Shown here: positions 44,120 to 53,507 of the stretch, piece after piece
Numbering within the stretch: the first letter of the stretch is position 1
Layout: every line of letters begins with the position of its first letter
Assembly (NCBI RefSeq): GCF_002706795.1
Contig: NZ_CP017705.1
Span: forward strand, 434,001 to 498,000
Direction: 5' to 3'
Length of the DNA: 64,000 nucleotides
From: Brevibacillus laterosporus DSM 25
GTDB taxonomy: Bacteria; Bacillota; Bacilli; Brevibacillales; Brevibacillaceae
The notes under the pieces: generated by a model
Seen by the model: only the letters and a program-made list of their open reading frames with translations
Told to the model about the DNA's origin: nothing
Databases searched by the model: none
Made by a program: the position numbers and the translations under genes

Positions 44120-45796
44120 TTACTCGACATACAACAATCTCTTTACACGTAATTCCAATTCAAGCATTGAAAACGGTTTCGACATATAATCGTCTGCCCC
44201 TAACGACAATCCTTGTACGATATCTTTCTCCGTATTTCGTGCTGAAAGCATCATAATTCTCATCTTGCGTAAATTCTGATCTTGTCGAATTATCTTCAAC
44301 AATGAAAATCCATCTATTTTAGGCATAATTCCGTCCAAAATACAAAGCTGTGGTCGCTTATTTCTCATAGCTTCCAGCGCCTCTTCCCCATCTGTTGCTT
44401 CTATGATATCTACTCCTAGATGAGCAAGCTTTGTTCTTATTATGGAACGAATCATTTGATCATCGTCAGCTATCAGCAAACATTTTTTCTGATTTGCTTC
44501 CAAATCATTCTCAGGTTCATCCATATCGAGCTTAACCCTAACAATTTGGTTACGTCCTTGACGCTTTGCCTCATACATAGCTTGATCAGCCTGCTCCAAC
44601 CATTTTTGGTTTGGCATCATTTTGTCCCAATCTGCAACACCTGCCGAGAAAGTAATATGAAAATCTTGCCCATCTATTTGTACAACAGGAGCTTGTTGTA
44701 ACTGATCTCGGATTCGCTCTAACACCATTGTAGCCTGTTCAGCAGATGTACCAGGGAAGGCGATTACAAATTCTTCTCCGCCATATCGCGCTAATAAATC
44801 TGTTGCACGTAAATTTTGCTGTATGATACGACCTAAACCTTGTAATACTAAGTCACCAATATGATGTCCGTATATATCATTAATCTTTTTAAAATAATCG
44901 ATATCAATAAAAGCAATAGAAATGGGTTCCTGTTTCCTGCGGGTTTGAGCCAATTCAACCTGCAACTGATGATCGAAATAACGTCGATTGTTCACTCCTG
45001 TTAACGGGTCACGGAAAGCCATGTGTTCATAGTGCTGGGTTCTGGTAAGCAAGCGATAAATACAGGCCTCCAGTTCTTCAAAATGAAAGGGTTTGGTTAC
45101 GTAATGGTCCGCCCCCATCCGATAACACCTAATCTTATCCTTGCTATCTTTCTTTCCAGATAATACGACGAGTGGAATCCACTTTAAAACGAGATCATTT
45201 CTCACATAATCAAAAATCTCATATCCAGATTGAGGATGCATCATTAGATCTAACATGATGAGATCAAAGGCCCGCTCCCATAATAAATGCTTCGCCTCTT
45301 CCACATTGGCTGCCGCTTCCACTAGATATCCCTCTTGAGAGAGACGTTTGACCAGATAGGTTCGCAAAACATCATCGTCATCAATTAGAAGTAATCGATA
45401 TGCTTGTTTATTTACTAGCTGATCCTCTTCATTCCATTGTTTCTCTTCTTGTAACATTTCTTCCTTACTAAAGCTCTGTTCCATTTTTAATTGACTAATT
45501 AGCATGTGAGCCATACCAAACTGTTCCGGAGCTAATCTTATTCTACAATCTAATTGTGTCCATTCAAATTCCTTCACCAATAAATCAGCTACTTTCCCAA
45601 TTGCCACTAATCCAAAGATAGGTGCACTCCCCTTCAAGGTATGGGCAATGCGGTAGATTTCTTGGGCCGACTGCCAATTTTGTTCATACACATAATGCCC
45701 CAGGTGCTCCTCTATGCTCTTTAGTTGATTTGTTAATTCATGCAAAAACAGCCTACGGGCCTCATGTAACTGTTTTTGATTTTTATTCGTAGTCAT
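44120..45796 (-). CDS. Hpt-REC-GGDEF-REC hybrid signalling protein
   Basis: 558 residues with four modules: an Hpt domain (about 10-110; phospho-acceptor His52 in AHTLKGSAP), a receiver (about 134-250; LLLIDDDD and Asp183), a GGDEF domain (about 255-420; I-site RATD at 330-333 and active-site GGEEF at 339-343), and a second receiver (about 438-556; Asp488). It has no membrane segment. The layout allows phosphotransfer from Hpt to both receivers and control of cyclic di-GMP synthesis. The kinase partner is not in the window. No strong ribosome-binding site was seen before the ATG. Confidence 0.95.
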   Translation of the reverse strand: MTTNKNQKQLHEARRLFLHELTNQLKSIEEHLGHYVYEQNWQSAQEIYRIAHTLKGSAPIFGLVAIGKVADLLVKEFEWTQLDCRIRLAPEQFGMAHMLISQLKMEQSFSKEEMLQEEKQWNEEDQLVNKQAYRLLLIDDDDVLRTYLVKRLSQEGYLVEAAANVEEAKHLLWERAFDLIMLDLMMHPQSGYEIFDYVRNDLVLKWIPLVVLSGKKDSKDKIRCYRMGADHYVTKPFHFEELEACIYRLLTRTQHYEHMAFRDPLTGVNNRRYFDHQLQVELAQTRRKQEPISIAFIDIDYFKKINDIYGHHIGDLVLQGLGRIIQQNLRATDLLARYGGEEFVIAFPGTSAEQATMVLERIRDQLQQAPVVQIDGQDFHITFSAGVADWDKMMPNQKWLEQADQAMYEAKRQGRNQIVRVKLDMDEPENDLEANQKKCLLIADDDQMIRSIIRTKLAHLGVDIIEATDGEEALEAMRNKRPQLCILDGIMPKIDGFSLLKIIRQDQNLRKMRIMMLSARNTEKDIVQGLSLGADDYMSKPFSMLELELRVKRLLYVE

Positions 45797-46146
45797 GGCA
45801 ACATGTCACATCCACTTCCATCCGCTCCCGCTCCCCCTTCAGTTCAAGGAGACTTTCATTGTGTAAAACTGGTTACCGATTGTGAGACTCAATGAACGGT
45901 ACCATTACAATAAAAGTGTTACTTGTTTTTAAGTGGGAACTGTCGTAATTGTTTTATCTGCTGGGTATTGGCTGTCAAATATATGACGAGTTGATTGTTA
46001 TTTTTGTTACTTGTAATACATATCCAATCGCACAATCAATCCCTCTATGTTCTTATCACTTTTGTGAAGTGTGATATCATTCTGTATCTTTCCCTTAAAA
46101 GCAAGGTAGCAGGTACTTTACCAAGTACCCGCATGCCTATCAATCT
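45797..46146. other. Intergenic region between the signalling and lipoprotein genes
   Basis: 350 bases with no gene seen. It should contain the promoter of the Hpt-REC-GGDEF-REC gene (not clearly resolved) and, at 46,109-46,132, a hairpin that may end the lipoprotein transcript. Confidence 0.4.
46109..46132 (-). terminator. Possible terminator of the lipoprotein gene
   Basis: Minus strand GCGGGTACTT / AAGTACCTGC around GGTA (one G-T pair). The tail TACCTTGCTTTT is only weakly U-rich. Confidence 0.45.
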
Positions 46147-46758
46147 CTAGTAAGCACTGAACCCTTCTGTATATGCGCCTACATCGTTGATTAAACGTCT
46201 GAATTCACTATCGTCAACATACTGGCCTGCCAACAATCTGTCATGGATAGATAGAATTCGCTTGTACATTTTATAATCAGGAGTAATAAAGACGAGACGT
46301 GCCTTATCCTGACGAATTAATGTGTCTCGTATTCCACGAATAATGCGATTGTCGTGTCCATCAACATTTAATTTTAAACTTAGCTTTGGTCGAAGTTCAC
46401 TCGTTGGATCACGTTGGATCGGTTTTCGTTCATACTTTCCGTTAGGAGTTCCATCCGTGATCACACCGATTACCATGGTATCTCCATAAATAATCGCTTT
46501 TGCATCAAGAACTCCAGGTACTTTTTTTGCGCGTTCTTCCACGGCGGTTAACTGATAGCTATTTGTATTTTTTCCTTGGTACATCATCTTCACTGGTCCA
46601 GGTTCTACAAACTCATGGTTATTGCGACGATCACTTTTGTAATCCTGAATGCCAATTTGCGTATTCGTGCCACCTGGAGAATGAGTAGAACATCCCAATA
46701 AAGATAGGGTCAGTACCATTGCTGAGCTCCATATAATGCCTGTATAGATTTGTTTCAT
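46147..46758 (-). CDS. YhcN/YlaJ-family sporulation lipoprotein
   Basis: 203 residues. N-terminal signal peptide with lipobox LSLLGC, giving lipid-modified Cys23. The YhcN/YlaJ domain follows (AVEERAKKVPGVLDAKAIIYGDTMVIGV). Family members are found in spores, often at the inner membrane or in the coat and cortex. Lgt (38627) is the enzyme that would modify it. GGGGGTG precedes the ATG. The IS3 element ends about 100 bp upstream of its start, so its promoter may be changed. Confidence 0.9.
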   Translation of the reverse strand: MKQIYTGIIWSSAMVLTLSLLGCSTHSPGGTNTQIGIQDYKSDRRNNHEFVEPGPVKMMYQGKNTNSYQLTAVEERAKKVPGVLDAKAIIYGDTMVIGVITDGTPNGKYERKPIQRDPTSELRPKLSLKLNVDGHDNRIIRGIRDTLIRQDKARLVFITPDYKMYKRILSIHDRLLAGQYVDDSEFRRLINDVGAYTEGFSAY

Positions 46759-46921
46759 GCTAACACCCCCAGTAGTTATAGCATGCTTGTTTTAAGGGGG
46801 TTTTACTCGATTCACAGGAATGGTAAAAGTTCTATGAAACCAGTATGTAACAAGTAGACCTCCCTAATTATGCTACTATGATCTTGCCCCTGTCAAGTAG
46901 ACAACTTTAAACAAGCCCCAT

Positions 46922-47821
46922 CTAGGCTACCTGAGTTCGGTATTCTATCGGACTCAGGTTTTTTAATCGAGATTGAAACCGTTGCTGATTATAGAAATTA
47001 ATGTAACCGTGAAGAGCTTCTTCCACTTCTTTATCTGTTTGAAACGAATGAAGGTACAAACACTCTGTTTTTAAATGCCCAAAGAACCCCTCAATACAGG
47101 CGTTATCTAAACAGTTACCTTTTCTAGACATACTTGCTACGATTTTATATTGCTGAAGGAACTGGTTATACTGCTTTGAGGTGTACTGGTATCCTTGATC
47201 ACTGTGTAGGAGGACTCCGCTTACATCCCGCTTTTTAATCGCTAATTTTACGGTATCCATTACGAGTCGTAAATCATTACGTTTGCTTGTTTTGTAGGCA
47301 ACAACTTCGTTGTTATACATGTCGTATATGACAGACAGATAAAGACGGCGACCATTAAATAGTATGTAGGTAATATCTGTAGCCCATTTCTCATTTGGCC
47401 GTGAGGCGCAAAAATTTCGATTCAGCTTGTTTTCGGAGATGACAACCTTCTCTTTGCGCCCAAAGAATTTTCGTTTTTTACGGATTAGCGCTTGTATCCC
47501 AAGTTCCTTCATAATGCGATACACACGTTTATGATTGACTTTTAGCCCGTACCTTCTAAATAACCACACTTTTATTCGGGGATACCCGTAAATACCTTTG
47601 ACCTCTTGATGACACTCCATGATCATTTCTCTTAATTTTTCATTTACCAATTGTTTTGAGGTGGGGTGTTTCTCACGAGAAAGCCACTTGTAAAAACCAC
47701 TACGAGATACTTTCGTAATTTTACACAATAAAGTAATAGAATACTTTTTAGACAATTCTTTAATAAGCTCGAAAAAACAGCATTTATCTTTCGGTTTCAC
47801 CTCTTTTCTAGACCTAGCCAC
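46922..47821 (-). CDS. IS3-family transposase OrfB (DDE integrase domain)
   Basis: 299 residues in the OrfB frame. The DDE set is Asp149 (KWATDITYI), Asp208 (LHSDQGYQYTS) and Glu244 (NACIEGFFGHLKTE), with 35 residues between the last two as in IS3/retroviral integrases. An HTH_21-like region lies at about 55-110. It starts with GTG only formally; the natural product is probably the OrfAB fusion made by -1 frameshifting at the A-AAA-AAG site just at its beginning. Confidence 0.93.
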   Translation of the reverse strand: MARSRKEVKPKDKCCFFELIKELSKKYSITLLCKITKVSRSGFYKWLSREKHPTSKQLVNEKLREMIMECHQEVKGIYGYPRIKVWLFRRYGLKVNHKRVYRIMKELGIQALIRKKRKFFGRKEKVVISENKLNRNFCASRPNEKWATDITYILFNGRRLYLSVIYDMYNNEVVAYKTSKRNDLRLVMDTVKLAIKKRDVSGVLLHSDQGYQYTSKQYNQFLQQYKIVASMSRKGNCLDNACIEGFFGHLKTECLYLHSFQTDKEVEEALHGYINFYNQQRFQSRLKNLSPIEYRTQVA

Positions 47822-48105
47822 TTTTTTAAGAATTCGTTCTCTGCACGTAATCGAACTATCTCTTCCTCCGTACTCTCTGGCCTTATTCGTGGTCTTCCTC
47901 TAAGAGGATTTTTTGTTCTCCCGCGTTTTTCATCTAGTCCCTGTATACCTTCCTTTCTATAATGATCAACCCATCTTCTTAAAATAGAAGGGTCACTAAT
48001 GCCGAGATCCCTTGTAAGTGTTTTGTACCCTTGTTCACCGCTCAAATAAAGCCGTACGGCTTTTAACTTAAAATCCTTTGAATATGTTTTTCTAATTTCC
48101 CCCAT
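47797..48105 (-). CDS. IS3-family transposase OrfA (HTH protein)
   Basis: 102 residues. An HTH_28/LZIS-type protein (KTYSKDFKLKAVRLYLSGEQ, then LGISDPSILRRWVDHYRKEG) with a C-terminal leucine-zipper-like end (EEIVRLRAENEFLKKWLG) that allows pairing with OrfAB. It overlaps orfB by 25 bp in the -1 frame. GGAGG precedes the ATG by about 10 bases. Confidence 0.92.
   Translation of the reverse strand: MGEIRKTYSKDFKLKAVRLYLSGEQGYKTLTRDLGISDPSILRRWVDHYRKEGIQGLDEKRGRTKNPLRGRPRIRPESTEEEIVRLRAENEFLKKWLGLEKR
47821..47827 (-). other. Programmed -1 frameshift heptamer of the IS3 element
   Basis: A-AAA-AAG on the minus strand in the correct orfA phase (TTA AAA AAG TGG). Slipping back one base continues as GTG GCT AGG, exactly the start of the OrfB frame, so a full OrfAB transposase results. 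Confidence 0.8.
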
Positions 48106-48191
48106 AGAAAATTCCCCTCCTAGTTAATACAGTAAGGGGTCTTGCTTCTTACTGTCTACTAAAAGGGGATAATATCACTAAAGGAGGTCTA

Positions 48192-48632
48192 TCTTCATTT
48201 CGATTCTCTTTGTTTACACGATACTAACATTCACGTATTACCCTATTCTCTAAGCTTTTTTAGTTATATTTATACAGGCATCATTTTGCAAGAAATATAA
48301 TGTTTACGGATAAATGAAGTCACGAAGAGATTTCGTTATAATGAAGCTGTCACTTTCTCTTACCCACACACCATCTCAATACGCAGCTCCGACGCCTGGT
48401 AGATATATCCCTGGCTCGATCGTTACAACCTTGTTAGGTTACATCAGGATGTTTTCCGCTTTTTGCGAGAAAAATAGTTCATAAATATTAAGACCAAGCA
48501 CCTCCATTGATGCTCGAATTTTCCTAGTTTATCCATGATTTGCTCCTCCTTTGTGTACATTACATCCCGAGCTTTTCTGGTACTATTAGGTACAAGTTAA
48601 CTTCCTTTCCTTTTCGCGATTACACATGTTGT
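48192..48632. other. Intergenic region right of the IS element
   Basis: About 440 bases, no gene seen. A TAAAGGAGGTCT sequence at 48179-48190 looks like a ribosome-binding site, but it is part of the IS inverted repeat and no frame with a normal start follows. The rest is AT-rich. Confidence 0.4.
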
Positions 48633-49625
48633 CTACACAAGCTCAATTTCTTGACCTACGCCCGCCTGTTTCGCTTTCTTATACATTGCCTGAGCCAAAA
48701 CCACGTCCATTACAGCTAGGCCTACTGATTTAAATAATGTAATCTCATCCGCTTTTTCTCTCCCAGGTTTTTGACCGGCTGCAATCTCACCTAACTCTGC
48801 ATGCACATGTTGGCTAGAAAAAACTCCCTCCTGTATAGGAAGTAACAAGTCTCCCGTTTCCTCTAAAGCGGCTTCCCTAGCTTCTACAATCACTTTACTT
48901 GCCTTCGTAACTACTTCTGTAGGAATCTCTTGCATATTAGGTTGAAAAGATCCTACTGCATTGATGTGAATCCCTGCCGATATTGCGTCTGCCGAAAAAA
49001 CTGGCTTCATTGCATTGGTTGCTGTAATTACAATATCTGCGCCCACAACAGCTTGATTTGCCTCTGGTACCACTTGTATCAGCAAATCTCTTCCTTGTGG
49101 GGACTGCTGTAGCTCTGCTTTACATTGTTCTGCCTTTTGCTGTGTGCGATTATATAACCGAATCTCCTTAAGCGGGCGAACCGCTAGCATAGCAGAGATC
49201 AATCCCTGCGATTGTGCCCCAGTTCCAATCACACCAAGAATGCTGGCATCCTGACGCGCTAGATACTGGGTAGCTAGACCGGATGCCGCACCCGTACGTA
49301 CAATTGTCAAATAAGAAGCATCTAACAACATAAGTGGTTCACCCGTCTTCACATCAGAGAGGATCATGAGCCCTGTAATGGTAGACTTCCCCTTTGTCTT
49401 ATTATCAGGAAAAACCGAAACATACTTCATTCCAAGACTCTCCATAGCTGGTACAAGAGCAGGCATGAACAAGGCCGTACCGTTTCCCTGTTTCACAGGT
49501 ACAGACAATCGAATTGGATTAACGGTTCTGTTATTAGAAAATTCAATCAGAGAATTTTTTACGGCTTCAATGGCTTCTTTCATGCTAAGTAACTGCTTCA
49601 CTTCCTGTTGCCTTAAAATCAGCAT
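48633..49625 (-). CDS. Ornithine cyclodeaminase/mu-crystallin family protein
   Basis: 330 residues. NAD-dependent Rossmann enzyme family that includes ornithine cyclodeaminase, alanine dehydrogenase and delta1-pyrroline-2-carboxylate reductase. Visible are MKYVSVFPDN (substrate lysine region), RTGAASGLATQYLAR and the nucleotide loop GVIGTGAQSQGL, plus DIVITATNAMKPVF. The substrate cannot be told by eye. It stands alone between the IS right flank and a long non-coding gap. Confidence 0.88.
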   Translation of the reverse strand: MLILRQQEVKQLLSMKEAIEAVKNSLIEFSNNRTVNPIRLSVPVKQGNGTALFMPALVPAMESLGMKYVSVFPDNKTKGKSTITGLMILSDVKTGEPLMLLDASYLTIVRTGAASGLATQYLARQDASILGVIGTGAQSQGLISAMLAVRPLKEIRLYNRTQQKAEQCKAELQQSPQGRDLLIQVVPEANQAVVGADIVITATNAMKPVFSADAISAGIHINAVGSFQPNMQEIPTEVVTKASKVIVEAREAALEETGDLLLPIQEGVFSSQHVHAELGEIAAGQKPGREKADEITLFKSVGLAVMDVVLAQAMYKKAKQAGVGQEIELV

Positions 49626-50849
49626 TCTATCCTCTCCTTGATTGTAAAATTTCCACCCATTCGTCTCTTTTTTACTATTTGTGCAAAAGCAATGACTTTT
49701 CCTGCTGGATATTCAATCATAATTCGTTTTGTTCGGTAGAAGAATTCCAATTTCAAGCACAGTCGTCCCACCATAATCCCAGGCTCTCAAATGGTACCAA
49801 TCCACTCATGTTGCCTAACAAAACGCCATTTCAGTCGATTCATTACCATTTTTTACACGTAACAAACTTGGCACTTCGATAAGTATTTATAACGAATAAA
49901 AAATGGATATTATTAACCTTTTCCTCTTCGTATCTTGCTATGCAATTATCAGTGTGAATGCTGTGAGTGTTTGCTCACGATTTTTTACTTTCCGTATTTT
50001 TTCATCATTGCTTTTTTATTCTTTTTTCAGTCTATTAGCCTTAAAGCTCCTCACTTGACCACAGAGGCTCTTTCCTCTCACAAACAAAGTGAGAAAAGTG
50101 CGAGCTATAGCCTCCAGAACGGCAAACAAGATGAGGTACTAATCATGTTTTTTTACCGTTTCTTACCTATGATAGTCTACTAAGAAAAACACCGGCTGAA
50201 TATATATAGATTCGTTAAACGAAGAACCTCACAGATTTTACATGGAAGTCTCTGACAATGGAACAGGAAAAATCCTATCGTTGTCCGAAGCTGATCCATC
50301 TCCCACTTTCATCAGGCGTCAGCATGACATATATTGATTTGTTGGATAATCATGCACCATACAATCTGAATCGTTACAGCAATTCAGGACATCCTTTATT
50401 TGATACTAGCCATCGTGAATGGAAAGTAAATAATAACCTGATTTTTCTAAAATTTACAATTTATGTTTTTTAGATCCACTGACGCACTGCTCGCTCTAAT
50501 ATTTTTTGATTATTCCATAAATTTATTTCAACGAATTCAGTCCATTTTTTCTTTATTTCCCTAACATGTTACTAAATTGTTTCTACAGTCCGAGGTTGCT
50601 TACGAATATAGCTTGTCCTAATATAAACGGATATATCAAACTTTTATATGTGTTTATTTATTTTTTTACAGAAAAGCAAGGCCTACCTTAAAATAATAAT
50701 GAATTTGATTGTTATTTTAAAATTAACATTCTGACATAAAATGATATTTTTAGACATTTTTTGTCGATAAGTTATATATTGTGTTTTTTCGTAATTTTCG
50801 TATAATTTAGACTAGTAACAAAATATTTTAAAAGGAGATGTTGTTAAAA
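49626..50849. other. Long AT-rich gap upstream of the subtilisin gene
   Basis: 1.2 kb with no gene I can support. Open frames here (about 49935-50183 and 50258-50473) lack ribosome-binding sites and protein-like composition. It contains a terminator-like hairpin at 49,963-49,986 (GTGAG / CTCAC then TTTTTT) with no gene before it, and a hairpin-rich stretch at about 50,061-50,115 (AGAGGCT / AGCCTC enclosing CTCAC / GTGAG). The protease promoter is at its right end. Confidence 0.5.
50779..50806 (+). promoter_or_regulatory. Possible SigA promoter of the subtilisin gene
   Basis: TTGTGT (50779-50784), 16-bp spacer, TATAAT (50801-50806). The region before it is more than 75 percent A+T, a usual target of AbrB-type regulators. 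Confidence 0.5.
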
Positions 50850-52055
50850 ATGAAGAAATCACTAAAAGTCCTATCTCTTTGCACCGCGTTAGCCACTATC
50901 TTACCTATCAATGTTTTCGCTTCAATGACTGAAAAAGTTGAGCATCAAGTACAAACCGCTGATGCTCCCGCAACAGGTGAATTTAAAGATGACGAAATAT
51001 TGGTAAAATTTAAACACACACTAGAACCTATTAACACAGAACAAATTCATTCTACTTTAGGTGCTGAAGAAGTAGAGGAGTTGGGCAATGGAAAGTCAGA
51101 GTGGCAACTAGTAAAAGTTCCAGATGGACAAGCTGAGGATTTCAAACAAAAGTATTTAGCTGATCCAAACGTAGAATCCGTTGAATACAACATGCTGTAT
51201 CATGTAGATTACACACCAAACGATCCTCTAATCAGTAGCCAATGGCACCACAACAAAATTAACTCATATGGTGCATGGGATATTATTAAAGGGTCCCAAA
51301 AGAAAATAGCTATCTTAGATACTGGTGTTCAATTAGACCATCCTGATCTAAAAAATAGCCTATTATCTGGTAAGAGCTTTGTCCCTGGTGTAACTTCTCC
51401 TAATGATGACCATGGTCATGGTACGCACTGCGCAGGTCTAGCTGCAGCTATCGGTGACAATGGTATTGGGGTTAGCGGTGTTGATGGTTCAGCTAAAATT
51501 ATTCCGGTAAAGGTTCTAAATGCTCAAGGTTCAGGCTACACGGCTGACATCATCAATGGTGTAACATGGGCTACTGATAATGGAGCTGACATCATCTCTA
51601 TGTCACTTGGTGGGGGTTCTTTCCAACAATCTTTCCAAGATGCCATTAACTATGCTTGGGGCAAAAACAAAATCATCGTAGCTGCCGCAGGTAACAACGG
51701 ATCCTCCTCTCTTACCTACCCAGCTGCCTACAACAACGTACTTGCTGTAGCAGCTACTGATTCTAATGATGGACTTGCTTATTTCTCCAACTACGGAAAA
51801 TGGGTTGACATTGCTGCTCCTGGTGTATCTGTATACTCCACTTACAAAAACAGTGGCTACACCAATATGTCTGGTACGTCCATGGCTACTCCAGTTGCGG
51901 TATCTGTTCTAGCATTAACTTGGGGTAAACAACCTGGTGCTACAAACCAACAAATCGTTGATCGTGTACTATCTACAGCTGATCAAACACCTGTTACAGG
52001 CTCTAGCTACCTAAATGGTCGCGTAAATGCATACAAAGCAGTTAACGGATTTTAA
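50850..52055 (+). CDS. Secreted subtilisin-family serine protease
   Basis: 401 residues. Signal peptide about 1-25 (MKKSLKVLSLCTALATILP and on), an inhibitor_I9-type propeptide to about 120 (DDEILVKFKHTLEP), then the S8 catalytic domain: Asp157 (ILDTGVQLDHPDL), His190 (DDHGHGTHCAG), oxyanion Asn282 (AAAGNNGSS) and Ser344 (SGTSMATPVA). It resembles thermitase-like and Brevibacillus extracellular alkaline proteases. The start at 50850 is 12 bases from AAGGAG; an ATG at 50838 overlaps that site. The long AT-rich upstream region suggests growth-phase control. Confidence 0.95.
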   Translation: MKKSLKVLSLCTALATILPINVFASMTEKVEHQVQTADAPATGEFKDDEILVKFKHTLEPINTEQIHSTLGAEEVEELGNGKSEWQLVKVPDGQAEDFKQKYLADPNVESVEYNMLYHVDYTPNDPLISSQWHHNKINSYGAWDIIKGSQKKIAILDTGVQLDHPDLKNSLLSGKSFVPGVTSPNDDHGHGTHCAGLAAAIGDNGIGVSGVDGSAKIIPVKVLNAQGSGYTADIINGVTWATDNGADIISMSLGGGSFQQSFQDAINYAWGKNKIIVAAAGNNGSSSLTYPAAYNNVLAVAATDSNDGLAYFSNYGKWVDIAAPGVSVYSTYKNSGYTNMSGTSMATPVAVSVLALTWGKQPGATNQQIVDRVLSTADQTPVTGSSYLNGRVNAYKAVNGF

Positions 52056-52186
52056 TTAACTGCACAACGTGATCTACTAATGGAAGCTAATCCTCTGTCT
52101 TTGAACAATCTGTTACTTCCAAAACACAGCTAGATGGGAGCGAACCAACAGCATGGCGACAAGCAATCAAGCTGAATGTTTGATCT

Positions 52187-52243
52187 AAAACAGCCCTATT
52201 ACTGGATGGTATTACGCCATTCCAAGAAAGGGCTGTTTTCATT
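52187..52243 (+). terminator. Probable terminator of the subtilisin gene
   Basis: AAAACAGCCCT (52187-52197) / AGGGCTGTTTT (52229-52239), with a second internal stem TGGATGG / CCATTCCA. Short T-tract (TTTTC). About 130 bp past the stop. Confidence 0.6.
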
Positions 52244-52322
52244 ATGAATAAATTACATACATCGTATTGCAATACAAGATACATCGTTATACAATGTAAA
52301 AAAATAAAAGGGGCTGAGCTTA

Positions 52323-52649
52323 TTGGATAAGGAACTAATGAAAGGAAGCATCGACATTTTGTTACTCTCTTTAATTTCTGAACGTGATATGTACGGTTAT
52401 GAAATCACAAAAGAATTAAAGGAAAAAAGTGATAATTTGTATCACATGAGTGAGGGTACTCTTTATCCGGCCTTAAATCGACTACATAAAAAAGGATGGG
52501 TCACCTCGTATTGGGGAGACAATGAGGCTCAAGGAAGACGCAAATATTATCAAATTACAGATGCTGGCATAGAGGAATTACAGCGGAAAGTATCGGAGTG
52601 GAACACGATTCACTCACTGGTGAGTAAGGTATCCAAGGGTTTTGTATGA
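52323..52649 (+). CDS. PadR-family transcriptional regulator
   Basis: 108 residues. Winged HTH of the PadR-s1 type (KGSIDILLLSLISERDMYGY, then GTLYPALNRLHKKGWVTSYW and GRRKYYQITDAG). The start is TTG with AAGGGG upstream; the ATG five codons on is an alternative. It overlaps the next gene by ATGA. PadR regulators paired with a HAAS-domain membrane protein usually repress their own operon and respond to envelope stress. Confidence 0.94.
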   Translation: MDKELMKGSIDILLLSLISERDMYGYEITKELKEKSDNLYHMSEGTLYPALNRLHKKGWVTSYWGDNEAQGRRKYYQITDAGIEELQRKVSEWNTIHSLVSKVSKGFV

Positions 52650-53482
52650 ATCGAATGGAAGAGTATGTCTCCTCTATTTTATCACATGGAGAATTTAGTG
52701 AGCAGGATCGAATTGAGCTAGCAGAAGAGTTTCTGGACCATCTGCACCAATTACAACGTGATTATCTGCAAGCTGGTTATTCACCTGAGGAGGCTGAACA
52801 GTTAGCCATTCGTGATTTTGGTGGTGAGCAGGAGATTGGTGAAGAATTACAAGAATCCCAAGCTCCGCATTATCGTCTATTGTTATTGCTTGTGGGAGCA
52901 GGCTCCATTTTATTCACCATTCTTCATTACTTATACGCCCTGTTTATTTTACAGGCATATATTCCTCTCCCTATGGTAATTGGAATGCTACTTGGTAGTT
53001 CATTACTTTGGTTCTATTGGAATCCAGAGCATATTTTCCTGCGCAAACTTTTGATCAGCACGATTCTCATTTTACTCACTCTACTCTTTTTGTATTGGTC
53101 ATATGTCGCTTTTTTAGGAACAAAATGGATGCGTAATCTATTGTTGGCTAACACTGCTTTATTACTTCTTCTCTCTTGGCTTACACTCCTGATGACGGCT
53201 TGGAAAAAACCTTTACACTTAGCCCTCTCGGAGCGTAAACAAAGAAACGTAATTCATACAGCAAATGTAACCTTACTGTTAGTATTGCTATATCCGATTA
53301 TAAAATGGTCAAGTGGTATTCTATTTTTCGGCTGGATTTTCACTATTTTTCCTATATGTTTTCTCCTCGGATGGGCCTGTCTCTATTGGCTTCAGTACAA
53401 GTTAATTGGTAGAATGCCATTTCTAGGATTGCTCTTCGGGGTTTTCTCTGCTGTTTTTGTCGGCTTTCTTTGTTCTTTCTAA
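52646..53482 (+). CDS. HAAS/permease-prefix domain membrane protein
   Basis: 278 residues. The N-terminal 75 residues form a small helical HAAS-like (permease prefix/DUF1700-type) domain (YSPEEAEQLAIRDFGGEQEIGEEL). About seven hydrophobic segments follow, from LLLLLVGAGSILFTILHYLY onward. It is co-translated with PadR. The function is unknown; by context it is a membrane partner or target of the PadR regulator. Confidence 0.85.
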   Translation: MNRMEEYVSSILSHGEFSEQDRIELAEEFLDHLHQLQRDYLQAGYSPEEAEQLAIRDFGGEQEIGEELQESQAPHYRLLLLLVGAGSILFTILHYLYALFILQAYIPLPMVIGMLLGSSLLWFYWNPEHIFLRKLLISTILILLTLLFLYWSYVAFLGTKWMRNLLLANTALLLLLSWLTLLMTAWKKPLHLALSERKQRNVIHTANVTLLLVLLYPIIKWSSGILFFGWIFTIFPICFLLGWACLYWLQYKLIGRMPFLGLLFGVFSAVFVGFLCSF

Positions 53483-53507
53483 CGAAAAAATACAAGAGGT
53501 GATATAA

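Larger units (their letters stand above)
46855..48191 (-). mobile_element. IS3-family insertion sequence with orfA/orfB
   Basis: Two overlapping transposase frames flanked by imperfect inverted repeats. Outer ends: TAGACCTCC (46855-46863) and GGAGGTCTA (48183-48191). Inner blocks: AGTAGACA (46897-46904 region) matching TGTCTACT (48153-48160), and CAAG-CCCC near 46913-46919 matching GGGGTCTTG near 48136. The exact boundary is unsure; the inner CCCC...GGGG pair (46887 to 48168) is the minimal extent. I could not find a clear target duplication. Both frames are intact, so it may be active. Confidence 0.8.

Noticed and set aside
49935-50473. Two plus-strand open frames of 71-82 codons upstream of the subtilisin gene
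   Set aside because: No ribosome-binding sites, AT-driven amino-acid content, no recognisable motif. Could be decayed sequence, but nothing supports a named pseudogene.
52087-52284. Minus-strand open frame after the subtilisin gene
   Set aside because: It overlaps the terminator hairpin and has no start context.
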